Below are positions 17,532-25,096 of a stretch of 64,000 nucleotides of DNA, piece by piece (position 1 is the stretch's first letter; each line of letters begins with the position of its first letter). The stretch lies in NCBI RefSeq assembly GCF_016862635.1, contig NZ_BONI01000055.1, forward strand, positions 1 through 64,000, given 5' to 3'. The notes below the pieces were generated by a model. It did no database searches and was not told the origin of the DNA. It saw only the letters and a program-made list of their open reading frames with translations. A program made the translations under genes and the position numbers. The DNA is from Catellatospora coxensis. Its GTDB lineage: Bacteria > Actinomycetota > Actinomycetes > Mycobacteriales > Micromonosporaceae.

Positions 17532-17981
17532 ATGGCGCGGGCAATGCTGCCGCCCCGGTGGGTCATCCACGCGGCCTGGCGGATCCACCGAGGCGTCTAC
17601 CACCTCAGCGGTGGACGCCTGGGACTGTCCCGTCCGAAGCCGGGCGGCTGGGGCACCCTACGGCTGACCACCACCGGGCGCCGCAGTGGTCGCGAGCGCA
17701 GCGTGATGGTCGGCTACTACGAAGACGGCCCCAACCTCGTCACGATGGCCATGAACGGCTGGGGCGCAGCCGAACCCGCCTGGTGGCTCAACCTGCTCGC
17801 CGACCCGCAAGCGACGGCGGAACTCAACGGGGAGTTCCGCTACGTGACCGCACGGGCCGCGGTAGGCGCTGAAAGGCAGCGGCTCTGGGACCGTTGGCGC
17901 ACCATCGACGCGAACCTGGATGAGTACGCCGCACGACGCCCCAGGCAAACCGCGGTCGTGGTGCTCGCACCGCGCAGCTGA
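17532..17981 (+). CDS. F420-dependent nitroreductase-family (Ddn-like) oxidoreductase
   Basis: A 149-residue split beta-barrel flavoprotein of the deazaflavin-dependent nitroreductase family. The core motif LRLTTTGRRSGRERSVMVGYYEDGP, followed by AWWLNLLADPQATAEL and ending in AVVVLAP, is typical of Ddn relatives. These bind coenzyme F420 and reduce quinones or other electrophiles. GGAG sits six bases before the ATG. An inverted repeat upstream may be an operator. The physiological substrate cannot be read from sequence. Confidence 0.88.
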   Translation: MARAMLPPRWVIHAAWRIHRGVYHLSGGRLGLSRPKPGGWGTLRLTTTGRRSGRERSVMVGYYEDGPNLVTMAMNGWGAAEPAWWLNLLADPQATAELNGEFRYVTARAAVGAERQRLWDRWRTIDANLDEYAARRPRQTAVVVLAPRS

Positions 17982-18108
17982 CGCTGATCGGTTCTCATCC
18001 GGTGACCGCGTAGTCGGCGAGGGTTGATGATTGCCGGCTTCCAGGGCGAGCCGACCGGCGGCGCCGCCGTGTGCGGTGTCCGCGTGGGAGTGGTGGAGGC
18101 CGGAGGGT

Positions 18109-18501
18109 TCACGGCTGGGCTGGTTGGAACAGTTCGACGGCGTTTCCGGCGGGGTCGTCGAACACGGTCTGGCGGCCGCCGGGCCCGGAGATGACCTCGT
18201 TGCGGAAGCGTACGCCGGCGGCGCGCAGGCGGGCGGATTCGGCGTCGATGTCGTCGACGACGAGGTGGATGCGGTTCCAGCCGCCGGGGTGCGGTGTTCG
18301 TCCGTCGGGCATGGGTCGCCCGGCTGAGCTCTTCGGCCCGGACAGCAGCAGGCGCAGGTTGCCGCGCCGGACGTCGGCGAACGCGGGCGGGAAGTGCGTG
18401 CCGAGGGTGAAGTCGAGGTGGGTGGTGTAGAAGTCGACGGCGGCCTGCACGTCGTCGACGAGGTAGCGGACGTGCACGGTCGGGTCGTCGTGGCTGCTCA
18501 T
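18109..18501 (-). CDS. VOC-family (glyoxalase-like) protein
   Basis: A 130-residue single-module vicinal-oxygen-chelate protein: VRYLVDDVQAAVDFYTTHLDF, NRIHLVVDDIDAESARLRAAGV and VFDDPAGNAVELFQP. His and Glu ligands are present at the usual ends of the modules. Its ATG overlaps the stop of the ArsR-ArsC gene by four bases, so it is translationally coupled to it. It has no cysteine at all, so it cannot be an ArsI C-As lyase, which uses vicinal Cys. It may act in another arsenic- or thiol-related step. The true substrate is unknown. Confidence 0.82.
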   Translation of the reverse strand: MSSHDDPTVHVRYLVDDVQAAVDFYTTHLDFTLGTHFPPAFADVRRGNLRLLLSGPKSSAGRPMPDGRTPHPGGWNRIHLVVDDIDAESARLRAAGVRFRNEVISGPGGRQTVFDDPAGNAVELFQPAQP

Positions 18502-19253
18502 GGTGCCTCCGGTGGCTGCGGTTGGGTCAGTGTGTGGATCAGGAAGCCGACGCGCTCGGCGAGTTCGGCGGCGACGCGTTCGAACGCGGGGTAGCCGTCG
18601 GGGTCGCGGGCCGGGTCGGGGATGCTCCAGTGGGCGGTGTGCCGGGCGGGCAGCTGCGGGCGGGTCTCTCGTATGCGGTCGCAGACGGTGATGACGTGGT
18701 CGAAGTGTGTGCCGGTGAATACGTCGAGGTGTTTGGGCTGCGCGGTGCTCATGTCGATGCCGTGGGCGGCCATGACCGCGATGGCGTGGGGTTGGACGGG
18801 TTTGGGTTGGCTGCCCGCGCTGAACACGGTGACGGAACCGCTCGTGCGGTGGCGTAGCAGCGCCTCGGCCATCTGCGAGCGGGAGCTGTTGCCGGTGCAC
18901 AGGAACAGCACCTGTCCGGACGCCGTGACGGTCGGCGTCGTCGGCGGGGTCAGGCCGAGTGCGGGGTGTAGCGCGCCGCCGGTGGCGGTCAGATGTGTCG
19001 CGCACCGGGCCAGGTCCAGGCGGTAGTAGGTGTCGCGGCCGTCGGCGCTGCTGCGGCGGCCGGTGACGAGGCCGGCTGCGCGCAGTTGCGCGAGGTGGTA
19101 GGAGACCAGGTTCTGCGGCTGGTGGAGCAGCGTCGTCAGTTCCTGTACCCGCCGGTCGCCGGCGGCGAGTTCGGTCAGCAGCTGCCAGCGCAGCGGATGG
19201 CCGGCCACCCGCAGAAACGCGGGTGTCTGTGTCCGAGCAGGCAGCGCCACCAC
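18498..19253 (-). CDS. ArsR-ArsC fusion (HTH repressor plus arsenate reductase-like phosphatase)
   Basis: A 251-residue fusion. Residues 1-95 form an ArsR-type winged helix (LRWQLLTELAAGDRRVQELT, then QNLVSYHLAQLRAAGLV, then DGRDTYYRLDL). Residues about 112-245 form a low-molecular-weight phosphatase/arsenate reductase domain. Its P-loop is LFLCTGNSSRSQMAEALL (CxxGNSxRS) and its acid loop is DPARDP. Such fusions sense arsenite and reduce arsenate in one polypeptide. It starts with GTG. A perfect inverted repeat CATCAA-N6-TTGATG lies 13 bases upstream between likely -35 and -10 elements, which points to autorepression. The promoter lies so close that the mRNA may be nearly leaderless. No arsenite efflux gene is in the window. 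Confidence 0.9.
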   Translation of the reverse strand: MVALPARTQTPAFLRVAGHPLRWQLLTELAAGDRRVQELTTLLHQPQNLVSYHLAQLRAAGLVTGRRSSADGRDTYYRLDLARCATHLTATGGALHPALGLTPPTTPTVTASGQVLFLCTGNSSRSQMAEALLRHRTSGSVTVFSAGSQPKPVQPHAIAVMAAHGIDMSTAQPKHLDVFTGTHFDHVITVCDRIRETRPQLPARHTAHWSIPDPARDPDGYPAFERVAAELAERVGFLIHTLTQPQPPEAP

Positions 19254-19265
19254 TCCAGCAGATTA

Positions 19266-19283
19266 CATCAAATTGGCTTGATG
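19266..19283. promoter_or_regulatory. ArsR-type operator
   Basis: CATCAA-N6-TTGATG, a perfect inverted repeat of the ATCAA-N6-TTGAT type used by ArsR proteins. On the minus strand it lies between TTGCAT (-35-like) and TAATCT (-10-like), just upstream of the ArsR-ArsC gene. Confidence 0.75.
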
Positions 19284-19541
19284 CAACCGGGAGTCGGCGG
19301 TGCGCGTCGGCCGCATCGAGGCCGTGCGAGGAGACGGGGGACCGCGGCATGGGCCGCCGCTCGCCCGCAACGACACAGTGACGCGGTCACCGCGCTGGAC
19401 GCTCTTGCATACAGCGTCATACGTCGATGCATGCCGCCGGGCCTCCGGCGGCAGCGCCCGACACGCACCACCGAACGAAGCGACACCCGAACAGGACAGC
19501 CCCTCGCAAGCCACAGACTCCTCCCGTCCCAGGAGCGTGCC

Positions 19542-21374
19542 ATGGACACCGACGTCCGCCACCGGATCTCCGCAATCCTGCTCGCCGTGGCCCTGAGCGC
19601 CGTGCTCGTGCCCCCGCCGCCGGTCTCGGCGGCCGTCCTGCCCTACCAGGATCCGTCCCTACCCGTCGCCACCCGGGTCAACGACCTGATGTCACGGATG
19701 ACCCTCGACGAGAAGCTGGGCCAGATGACCCAGGCCGAACGAGGCTCGGTCACCGCCGCCGACATCACCACCTACCGGCTGGGCTCCATCCTGTCCGGCG
19801 GCGGCTCAGCCCCCACCCCCAACACCGCGACGAGCTGGGCCGACATGTACGACGGCTTCCAAAACGCGGCCCTGGCCACCCCGCTGGCCATCCCCATGAT
19901 CTACGGCGTCGACGCCGTGCACGGGCACAACAACGTCGTCGGCGCGACGATCTTCCCGCACAACATCGGACTCGGCGCGACCGGTGACCCCGCGCTGATC
20001 CAGCAGATCGGCCGAGCCGTAGCCGAAGAGGTGTCCGGCACCGGCATCGATTGGAACTTCGCGCCGTGCCTCTGCGTGGCTCGCAACGACCGTTGGGGCC
20101 GCACCTACGAATCCTTCGGCGAAACACCCGACATCGCCTCGTCGATGACCGCCGCCATCACCGGCCTGCAAGGCGGCACCCTCGGCGGACCCGCGTCCGT
20201 GCTCGCCACCGCCAAGCACTACCTGGGCGACGGCGGCACCACCGGCGGCGACGACCAGGGCGACACCCAGCTCGGCGAAGCGCAGCTGCGCGCGATCCAC
20301 CTGCCTCCGTTCCAGGCGGCCGTACAGCGCGGAGTCGGCTCGGTGATGGTCTCCTACAGCAGCTGGAACGGCGTCAAACTGCATGGCCACCAGTACCTGA
20401 TCACCACCCTGCTCAAAGGCGAGCTCGGCTTCACCGGGTTCGTCGTCTCCGACTGGAACGGCATCGACCAGATCGACGGGCGGTCCGGGTTCACCGCCGG
20501 CGAGGTCAGCGCCGCCATCAACGCCGGCATCGACATGGTCATGGTGCCCACCGCGTGGAAGACGTTCCTGACCAGCCTGCGCGCAGAAGTACAGAACGGT
20601 CACATAACCACCAGCCGCGTCGACGACGCCAACCGGCGCATCCTGACCAAGAAGTTCGAGCTCGGCCTGTTCGAACGTCCCCTGACCGACCGCGCGTACA
20701 CCCCGACCGTCGGCATCGCCGCCCACCGGGCGCTGGCACGCCAAGCCGTCGCGCGCTCGCAGGTCCTGCTCAAGAACGCCGGCGGGGTGCTGCCCCTGGC
20801 CCGCGACGGCGGCAAGATCTTCGTCGCGGGCAAGAACGCCGACGACATCGGCCACCAGTCCGGCGGCTGGACCATCTCGTGGCAGGGCGGCTCCGGCAAC
20901 ATCACCCCGGGCACGACGATCCTGCAGGGCATCCGTGCCGCCGTCGGCCCCACCACCACCGTCACTTACCACCAGCGCGGCACCGGCATCGACGGCACGT
21001 ACCGGGCCGCGATCGCCGTGGTGGGGGAGACCCCGTACGCCGAAGGTCAGGGCGACCGCACCGGCAGCATGAGCCTGGACCGCGACGACCTGCGCGCCAT
21101 CGACACCCTGCGCAAAGCCGGCGTGCCCGTCATCGTGGTGCTGGTATCGGGCCGCCCCCTGGACATCGCCGCGAACCTGCCGGCATGGAACGCGCTGCTG
21201 GCAGCCTGGCTGCCGGGCACCGAAGGCGGGGGCGTCGCCGACGTGCTCTTCGGCGCCGTTCCGCCGACCGGCAAGACGCCGATGACCTGGATGAACTCGG
21301 TGAGCCAGCAGCCGATCAACGCCGGCGACGGGCAGACGCCGCTGTTCGCGCAGGGCTTCGGCCTGACGTACTGA
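19542..21374 (+). CDS. Secreted GH3 beta-glucosidase / glucan glucohydrolase
   Basis: A 610-residue exported retaining glycosidase. The signal peptide ends in PPVSAA. The first (beta/alpha) domain contains MTLDEKLGQMTQAER, IYGVDAVHGHNN, AKHYLGDGG and the nucleophile Asp in FVVSDWNGID. The second domain runs from VLLKNAGGVLPL to the end (FGAVPPTGKTPMTW). The layout fits plant-type exo-1,3/1,4-beta-glucan glucohydrolases. It would finish the glucan breakdown begun by the GH6 and GH16 enzymes. AGGAG lies seven bases before the ATG at 19542; the frame is open further 5' but without coding character. No CebR-like box is visible upstream. Confidence 0.92.
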   Translation: MDTDVRHRISAILLAVALSAVLVPPPPVSAAVLPYQDPSLPVATRVNDLMSRMTLDEKLGQMTQAERGSVTAADITTYRLGSILSGGGSAPTPNTATSWADMYDGFQNAALATPLAIPMIYGVDAVHGHNNVVGATIFPHNIGLGATGDPALIQQIGRAVAEEVSGTGIDWNFAPCLCVARNDRWGRTYESFGETPDIASSMTAAITGLQGGTLGGPASVLATAKHYLGDGGTTGGDDQGDTQLGEAQLRAIHLPPFQAAVQRGVGSVMVSYSSWNGVKLHGHQYLITTLLKGELGFTGFVVSDWNGIDQIDGRSGFTAGEVSAAINAGIDMVMVPTAWKTFLTSLRAEVQNGHITTSRVDDANRRILTKKFELGLFERPLTDRAYTPTVGIAAHRALARQAVARSQVLLKNAGGVLPLARDGGKIFVAGKNADDIGHQSGGWTISWQGGSGNITPGTTILQGIRAAVGPTTTVTYHQRGTGIDGTYRAAIAVVGETPYAEGQGDRTGSMSLDRDDLRAIDTLRKAGVPVIVVLVSGRPLDIAANLPAWNALLAAWLPGTEGGGVADVLFGAVPPTGKTPMTWMNSVSQQPINAGDGQTPLFAQGFGLTY

Positions 21375-21494
21375 ACATTCCGCGGGAGCCGCCCGTCGAG
21401 CGCGCGCTGTCGAGCCCATGTCGATGACGGCGACCGGCCCCTGGCGGGCGGGCTCTGTATGGAGGTCAGCGCCAGGCCACCGATGGCGCGAGGC

Positions 21495-21540
21495 CCCGTG
21501 TCGTCCGTGCGCCGTCAGCACGGAGCACGGACGACACGGG
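21495..21540. terminator. Strong bidirectional terminator hairpin
   Basis: Perfect 16-base arms CCCGTGTCGTCCGTGC / GCACGGACGACACGGG with a 14-base loop, between the convergent GH3 and MFS genes. Confidence 0.8.
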
Positions 21541-21583
21541 CTACGTCCGGTCGGAGAACCGGCCGGGCGGAGCCGCCGTCGGC

Positions 21584-22861
21584 TCAGCCGGGGGTCTGGA
21601 CCCGATTCAGGGTGCGGATCGGCCGGGCGGCCAACAGGGCTGTCGCGGTGAACAGGGCGACCACGACGCCCACCAGGAGCACGCCGTCGGTGCCGAACGC
21701 CGCGACTGCCGGGCCTGCCAACGCGCTGCCGATCGGGTACATGCCGACCGAACCGGCGACCTCGTAGGCGTGGACGCGGTTGAGCACCTCGCCTGGCACC
21801 TGGGTCTGCACGCTGGTCGCCCACATGACACCCCAGACGCCGATCCCCGCTCCCACGGCGACCTGGGCGGCGGCCAGCAGCCACACGGGCCAGCCGAGCA
21901 CGATGCCCAGCGGGTAGAGCGGGTAGGCCAGCATCGCCACTGCTCCGGCGGCCAGTGGACGGGCGGGCTTGTAGCGGATCGCGAGCAGGCCGCCGACGAC
22001 GGTGCCCGCGCCGAGGGCGGCGTTGAGCAGCCCGAAGGCGGTTGCGCCGTGTTCGGGCACGATGACCCCGGCGGCCACCGACAGCTGCGGTCCCCAGGAC
22101 AGCACCGCGAAGAACATCCAGATCACGATCACGCCCCACAGCCAGCTGCGGGAGCGGAACTCCTGCCAGCCGACGGCCAGGTTTCGCCACAGGCTCTGCC
22201 CGGTGGGCGGGGCGGGCACGGTCGCGAGGCGCAGCGCGAGCAGGCATACCGCGCTGGTGCCGTAGGCGAGAGCGGAGACGATCATGACCCAGCCGGTGGC
22301 TCCGAACCCGACGAAGACACCGGCCAGTGCCGGGCCGCCCAGCCCGGTGAGCGCTTCGGAGGTGCGTAGCACCCCGTTGGCCCCCTGGACGTCGCGGGCG
22401 ACCAGCGGGACGGTCGAGGCCGCACCGGGCTGGAACAGCGCGTTGGCGGTTCCGGCCACCGTGAGCAGCGCGTACAGCTGCCATAGGTGATCGATGCCGT
22501 AGAAGAACAGCAGGGCGAGAAGCACGTGCGCGGCGAGGTTGGCCAGATCGGCGACGATCATCATCCGCCGGGCCGTGAACCGGTCGGCTAGCACCCCGCC
22601 GAACAGGACCAGCCCTGCGAACGGGCCGACCAGGAAGGCCATCGCGTATCCGGCTGTGTCCAGGCCGTATCCGCCGGCGAGCAGGCCCGCGGCGACCGCG
22701 ACCGGCAGCATGGCCCAACTGAGCAGGCCGGCGCTGCGGGCGGTGAAGTAGTGCCGGAAGTTGCGGGACCAGATCGCGGGTCCTGGGGAGGTGGCTGCGG
22801 CGGTCGGGGGTGGGGAGTCTGTGCTCTGAGGCGGCGCGGCGAGAGTGTCGTTGTGGCTCAC
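21584..22861 (-). CDS. MFS transporter (12-TM exporter type)
   Basis: About 425 residues with twelve hydrophobic helices. GGVLADRFTARRMMIVADL is the loop 2-3 signature of the major facilitator superfamily. The overall pattern resembles the MFS_3/enterobactin-exporter-like group common in actinomycetes. I place the start at the GTG at 22861; an upstream GTG at 22888 is possible. Neither has a clear Shine-Dalgarno and a leaderless message is likely. It is divergent from a MarR gene, with palindromes between them, so it is probably MarR-controlled drug or metabolite efflux. Confidence 0.82.
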   Translation of the reverse strand: MSHNDTLAAPPQSTDSPPPTAAATSPGPAIWSRNFRHYFTARSAGLLSWAMLPVAVAAGLLAGGYGLDTAGYAMAFLVGPFAGLVLFGGVLADRFTARRMMIVADLANLAAHVLLALLFFYGIDHLWQLYALLTVAGTANALFQPGAASTVPLVARDVQGANGVLRTSEALTGLGGPALAGVFVGFGATGWVMIVSALAYGTSAVCLLALRLATVPAPPTGQSLWRNLAVGWQEFRSRSWLWGVIVIWMFFAVLSWGPQLSVAAGVIVPEHGATAFGLLNAALGAGTVVGGLLAIRYKPARPLAAGAVAMLAYPLYPLGIVLGWPVWLLAAAQVAVGAGIGVWGVMWATSVQTQVPGEVLNRVHAYEVAGSVGMYPIGSALAGPAVAAFGTDGVLLVGVVVALFTATALLAARPIRTLNRVQTPG

Positions 22862-22874
22862 GCCGACAGACACT

Positions 22875-22884
22875 ATGTGCACAT
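22875..22884. promoter_or_regulatory. Palindrome in the MFS promoter
   Basis: ATGTGCACAT, a perfect 10-base palindrome just upstream of the MFS start. It shares the TGTGC/GCACA core with the palindrome near the marR start. Confidence 0.5.
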
Positions 22885-22956
22885 GCACTTAATGAGAAAG
22901 AACTAAATGACTCAGAACTTTATGTAGCCGAACCTAGTGCTTGTGCACCTAGTGCA

Positions 22957-22968
22957 AGCACATGTGCT
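22957..22968. promoter_or_regulatory. Palindrome at the marR start
   Basis: AGCACATGTGCT, a perfect 12-base palindrome 12 bases before the marR ATG. It is adjacent to a wider inverted repeat (GTGCTTG at 22937, CAAGCAC at 22955). Confidence 0.55.
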
Positions 22969-22980
22969 AACCTCGCCGCC

Positions 22981-23460
22981 ATGCAGACCGCCGGCAGCCG
23001 GGCAGACCAAGCCCTCGTCGACCAGTGGCGAGAGCTCACCAACCGCAGGGCCCGCGTCGGCAACGCCCTGGAGCAAGCCCTCGAGCAGCAGCACGGCCTG
23101 AGCTGCCAGGAATTCGAGGTCCTCGACCAGCTCGCGGAATGCTCCCCGGACGACAAGCCGCGCGTTCAGGACATCGCCGACGTCGTGCCGATCACTCAGA
23201 GCGCCTTGTCGCGCCTGATGAGCCGCCTCGAAAAGCAGGGCCTCATCGAACGGCGACTCTGCGAGGTAGACCGCAGGGGCATCAACGTGTTCCTGACCGA
23301 CGCGGGCCGCGCCCGACACGCCCAGGCCCGCCCGACCTACTGCCAGGTGCTGGCCCGCCGGCTCGTCCTGAGCGACACCGCTGAGGCTTCCGATCTCCCG
23401 CTCGGGCTCGGCAGCCTGCTCGGCACGCGTAGGAAAGTCGCGCAGCCGGAGAGCAGTTGA
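22981..23460 (+). CDS. MarR-family regulator
   Basis: A 159-residue winged-helix repressor: LSCQEFEVLDQLAE, then the recognition region DIADVVPITQSALSRLMSRLEKQGLIERR, then the wing CEVDRRGINVFLTDAGR. No strong Shine-Dalgarno precedes the ATG, and the mRNA may be leaderless. The gene lies divergent from the MFS transporter. The shared gap contains two perfect palindromes with the same core, so mutual control of exporter and regulator is likely. Ligand unknown. Confidence 0.88.
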   Translation: MQTAGSRADQALVDQWRELTNRRARVGNALEQALEQQHGLSCQEFEVLDQLAECSPDDKPRVQDIADVVPITQSALSRLMSRLEKQGLIERRLCEVDRRGINVFLTDAGRARHAQARPTYCQVLARRLVLSDTAEASDLPLGLGSLLGTRRKVAQPESS

Positions 23461-23750
23461 ACGTGATGATGGCGGCGAACGAGGGCGGCTTCGGCGGAGC
23501 CGGCTCGTAGATCCCGACTCCACACGACTTCCGCTCGCCGTGACCTGGATCACATGGCGGCCTCTGCGTCGCGCCGTCGGGTTCAAGTCGAGGCTCCGTG
23601 TCCGGGCTTGTTCGATCGTGGTGAGTTTCGGCGGTTCAAGGGCCTGCCGTCCACATCCTGGGGCGTGTCCGGCATCGAAGGAAGCCGCTGAGCAGGGGCG
23701 TCGAGCGGTGAACCGGCGGCACCCTGCGGATTTCTTTGCGACATCAACTG

Positions 23751-23780
23751 TTGACGGCGTCGTAACACGCGACCTATCGT
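23751..23780 (+). promoter_or_regulatory. Likely promoter of the lacI-ABC-alpha-xylosidase region
   Basis: TTGACG, an 18-base spacer, then TATCGT, directly followed by operator-like repeats. The rest of the 23461-23865 gap shows no gene. Confidence 0.5.
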
Positions 23781-23782
23781 TC

Positions 23783-23824
23783 GTCGAAACGGTTAGTCGA
23801 AGCGTTTCGACGAAGCGTTTCGAC
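23783..23824. promoter_or_regulatory. Tandem LacI-type operators
   Basis: CGAAGCGTTTCGAC occurs twice head to tail (23798-23811 and 23811-23824), and an inverted half-site GTCGAAACG starts at 23783. Each copy is a near-palindrome around CG. The cluster lies just downstream of the -10 element and 42 bases before the lacI start, suited to autorepression. Confidence 0.65.
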
Positions 23825-23865
23825 ACCGGTTCGACGTGGTTCCGCTGCGGGTCAAGGAGGTGCGC

Positions 23866-24939
23866 ATGGCCACCATGCATGACGTCGCGCGCCGGGCCCG
23901 CGTGTCGGTCAGCACCGTGTCGTACGTGCTCACCGGCACCCGCCCGATCTCCGAGGCCACCCGGACCAGGGTGCTCGAGGCCATGGCCGAGCTCGGCTAC
24001 CAGCCCAACGCGATGGCCCGCGGCCTGGCCTCCCGGCGCAGCCGGATCGTCGGCCTGCTGATGCCCATGGACGAGCGCGGGCTCGGCGCCACCGAGACCG
24101 CGTTCGTGACCGGGGCGGCGGCCGCCGCCAGCGCCGCCGGCTACCACCTGGTGCTCTCGCCGGTCGGCGCGGCGGACCCCGACGTCGTGCGCCGGCTGGC
24201 GACCCAGGGCATGTTCGACGGGGTCGTGCTGATGGAGGTGCAGGTCGACGACGGACGCGTCGCCGCGCTCCAGGAGGCCGGCCTGCCGCTGGTGCTGATC
24301 GGCCGCACCGGCGACACCACTGGCCTGTCATACGTCGACATCGACTTCGAGCAGACCGTGCACGAGGCCGTCGACCACCTGGTCGGGCTCGGCCACCGCC
24401 GGATCGTCTACGTGAACCACTCGGCGAGCGCCATCGCGGCCGGTTACGGTCCGGCGGTGCGTACCCGTGACGCGTTCGTCGCGGCGATGGCGCGGCATCG
24501 GCTGGAGCCGGTGATGATCGCTTCCGAGGACAGTGCCGCCGGTGGCAGGGCGGCACTGAGCGCCGCCGTCGCGCAGGTCCCTGACCTCACCGCCGTGCTG
24601 GCCATGAACGAGAGCGCGATCTTCGGCATACTCGGCGAGCTGGCCGTCCGGGGTCGGGCTGTGCCCGGTGACGTCTCGGTCGTGTCGATGGTGACCTCGC
24701 CGCAGGTGGCCGAGCTGGTTCATCCCGCGCTGACCGCGCTGACCTCGCCGGGCGCGGCGCTGGGCCGGATCGCGATGGAGGCGCTGCTGCGCCAGCTGGA
24801 GGGCGCGGCCGGACAGAACCACCAGCAGCTGCTGCCGTGCGTCCTGGAGATCCGAGGATCGACCGGCCCGGCTGCCCCACCCGTCGGCGGCGCCGGCGGT
24901 GGTGCCGAACCGGCCGGCGCGGATCCGCCGGACAGATGA
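23866..24939 (+). CDS. LacI-family regulator of the alpha-xylosidase operon
   Basis: A 357-residue repressor. The HTH is MHDVARRARVSVSTVSYVLTGTR and the hinge is YQPNAMARGLASRRSRIVGLL. The sensor domain runs to ALTALTSPGAALGRIAMEALL. The C-terminal 35 residues are a Gly/Ala/Pro-rich extension. AAGGAGG lies five bases before the ATG. It precedes the ABC transporter and alpha-xylosidase genes in the same direction and carries tandem operator-like repeats upstream. It is therefore probably their regulator, responding to a xyloglucan-derived oligosaccharide such as isoprimeverose. Its stop codon overlaps the first of the 39-base repeats. Confidence 0.88.
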   Translation: MATMHDVARRARVSVSTVSYVLTGTRPISEATRTRVLEAMAELGYQPNAMARGLASRRSRIVGLLMPMDERGLGATETAFVTGAAAAASAAGYHLVLSPVGAADPDVVRRLATQGMFDGVVLMEVQVDDGRVAALQEAGLPLVLIGRTGDTTGLSYVDIDFEQTVHEAVDHLVGLGHRRIVYVNHSASAIAAGYGPAVRTRDAFVAAMARHRLEPVMIASEDSAAGGRAALSAAVAQVPDLTAVLAMNESAIFGILGELAVRGRAVPGDVSVVSMVTSPQVAELVHPALTALTSPGAALGRIAMEALLRQLEGAAGQNHQQLLPCVLEIRGSTGPAAPPVGGAGGGAEPAGADPPDR

Positions 24940-25059
24940 CAGGCAACGGCCCGTCCTCGCGCTGCAACGCGATGACAGGCCAAAACGGCCCGCCGCCGCG
25001 CTGCAACGCGATGACGGGCCAAAACGACCCGCCGCCGCGCTGCAACGCGACGACGGGTC
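24935..25059. repeat. 39-base tandem repeats between lacI and the binding-protein gene
   Basis: Three consecutive units (24935-24970, 24971-25009, 25010-25048; 36, 39 and 39 bases) and a partial fourth. Each unit ends in GCGCTGCAACGC, a near-palindrome (5 of 6 pairs), at 24959, 24998 and 25037. They fill most of the gap before the binding-protein gene. Confidence 0.8.
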
Positions 25060-25096
25060 TGTAAGTACCGGCTGGATACTCATCAGGAGGATAGCA

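Noticed and set aside
18109-18501. ArsI C-As lyase for the VOC protein next to ArsR-ArsC
   Set aside because: The protein contains no cysteine, whereas ArsI needs vicinal Cys residues.
19806-22718. A 970-codon minus-strand ORF opposite GH3 and through the MFS gene
   Set aside because: Shadow frame; the MFS protein is in another frame and the product has no recognisable domain.
24935-25059. The 39-base repeats as a CRISPR array
   Set aside because: The units are contiguous and almost fully identical, with no variable spacers and no cas genes nearby.
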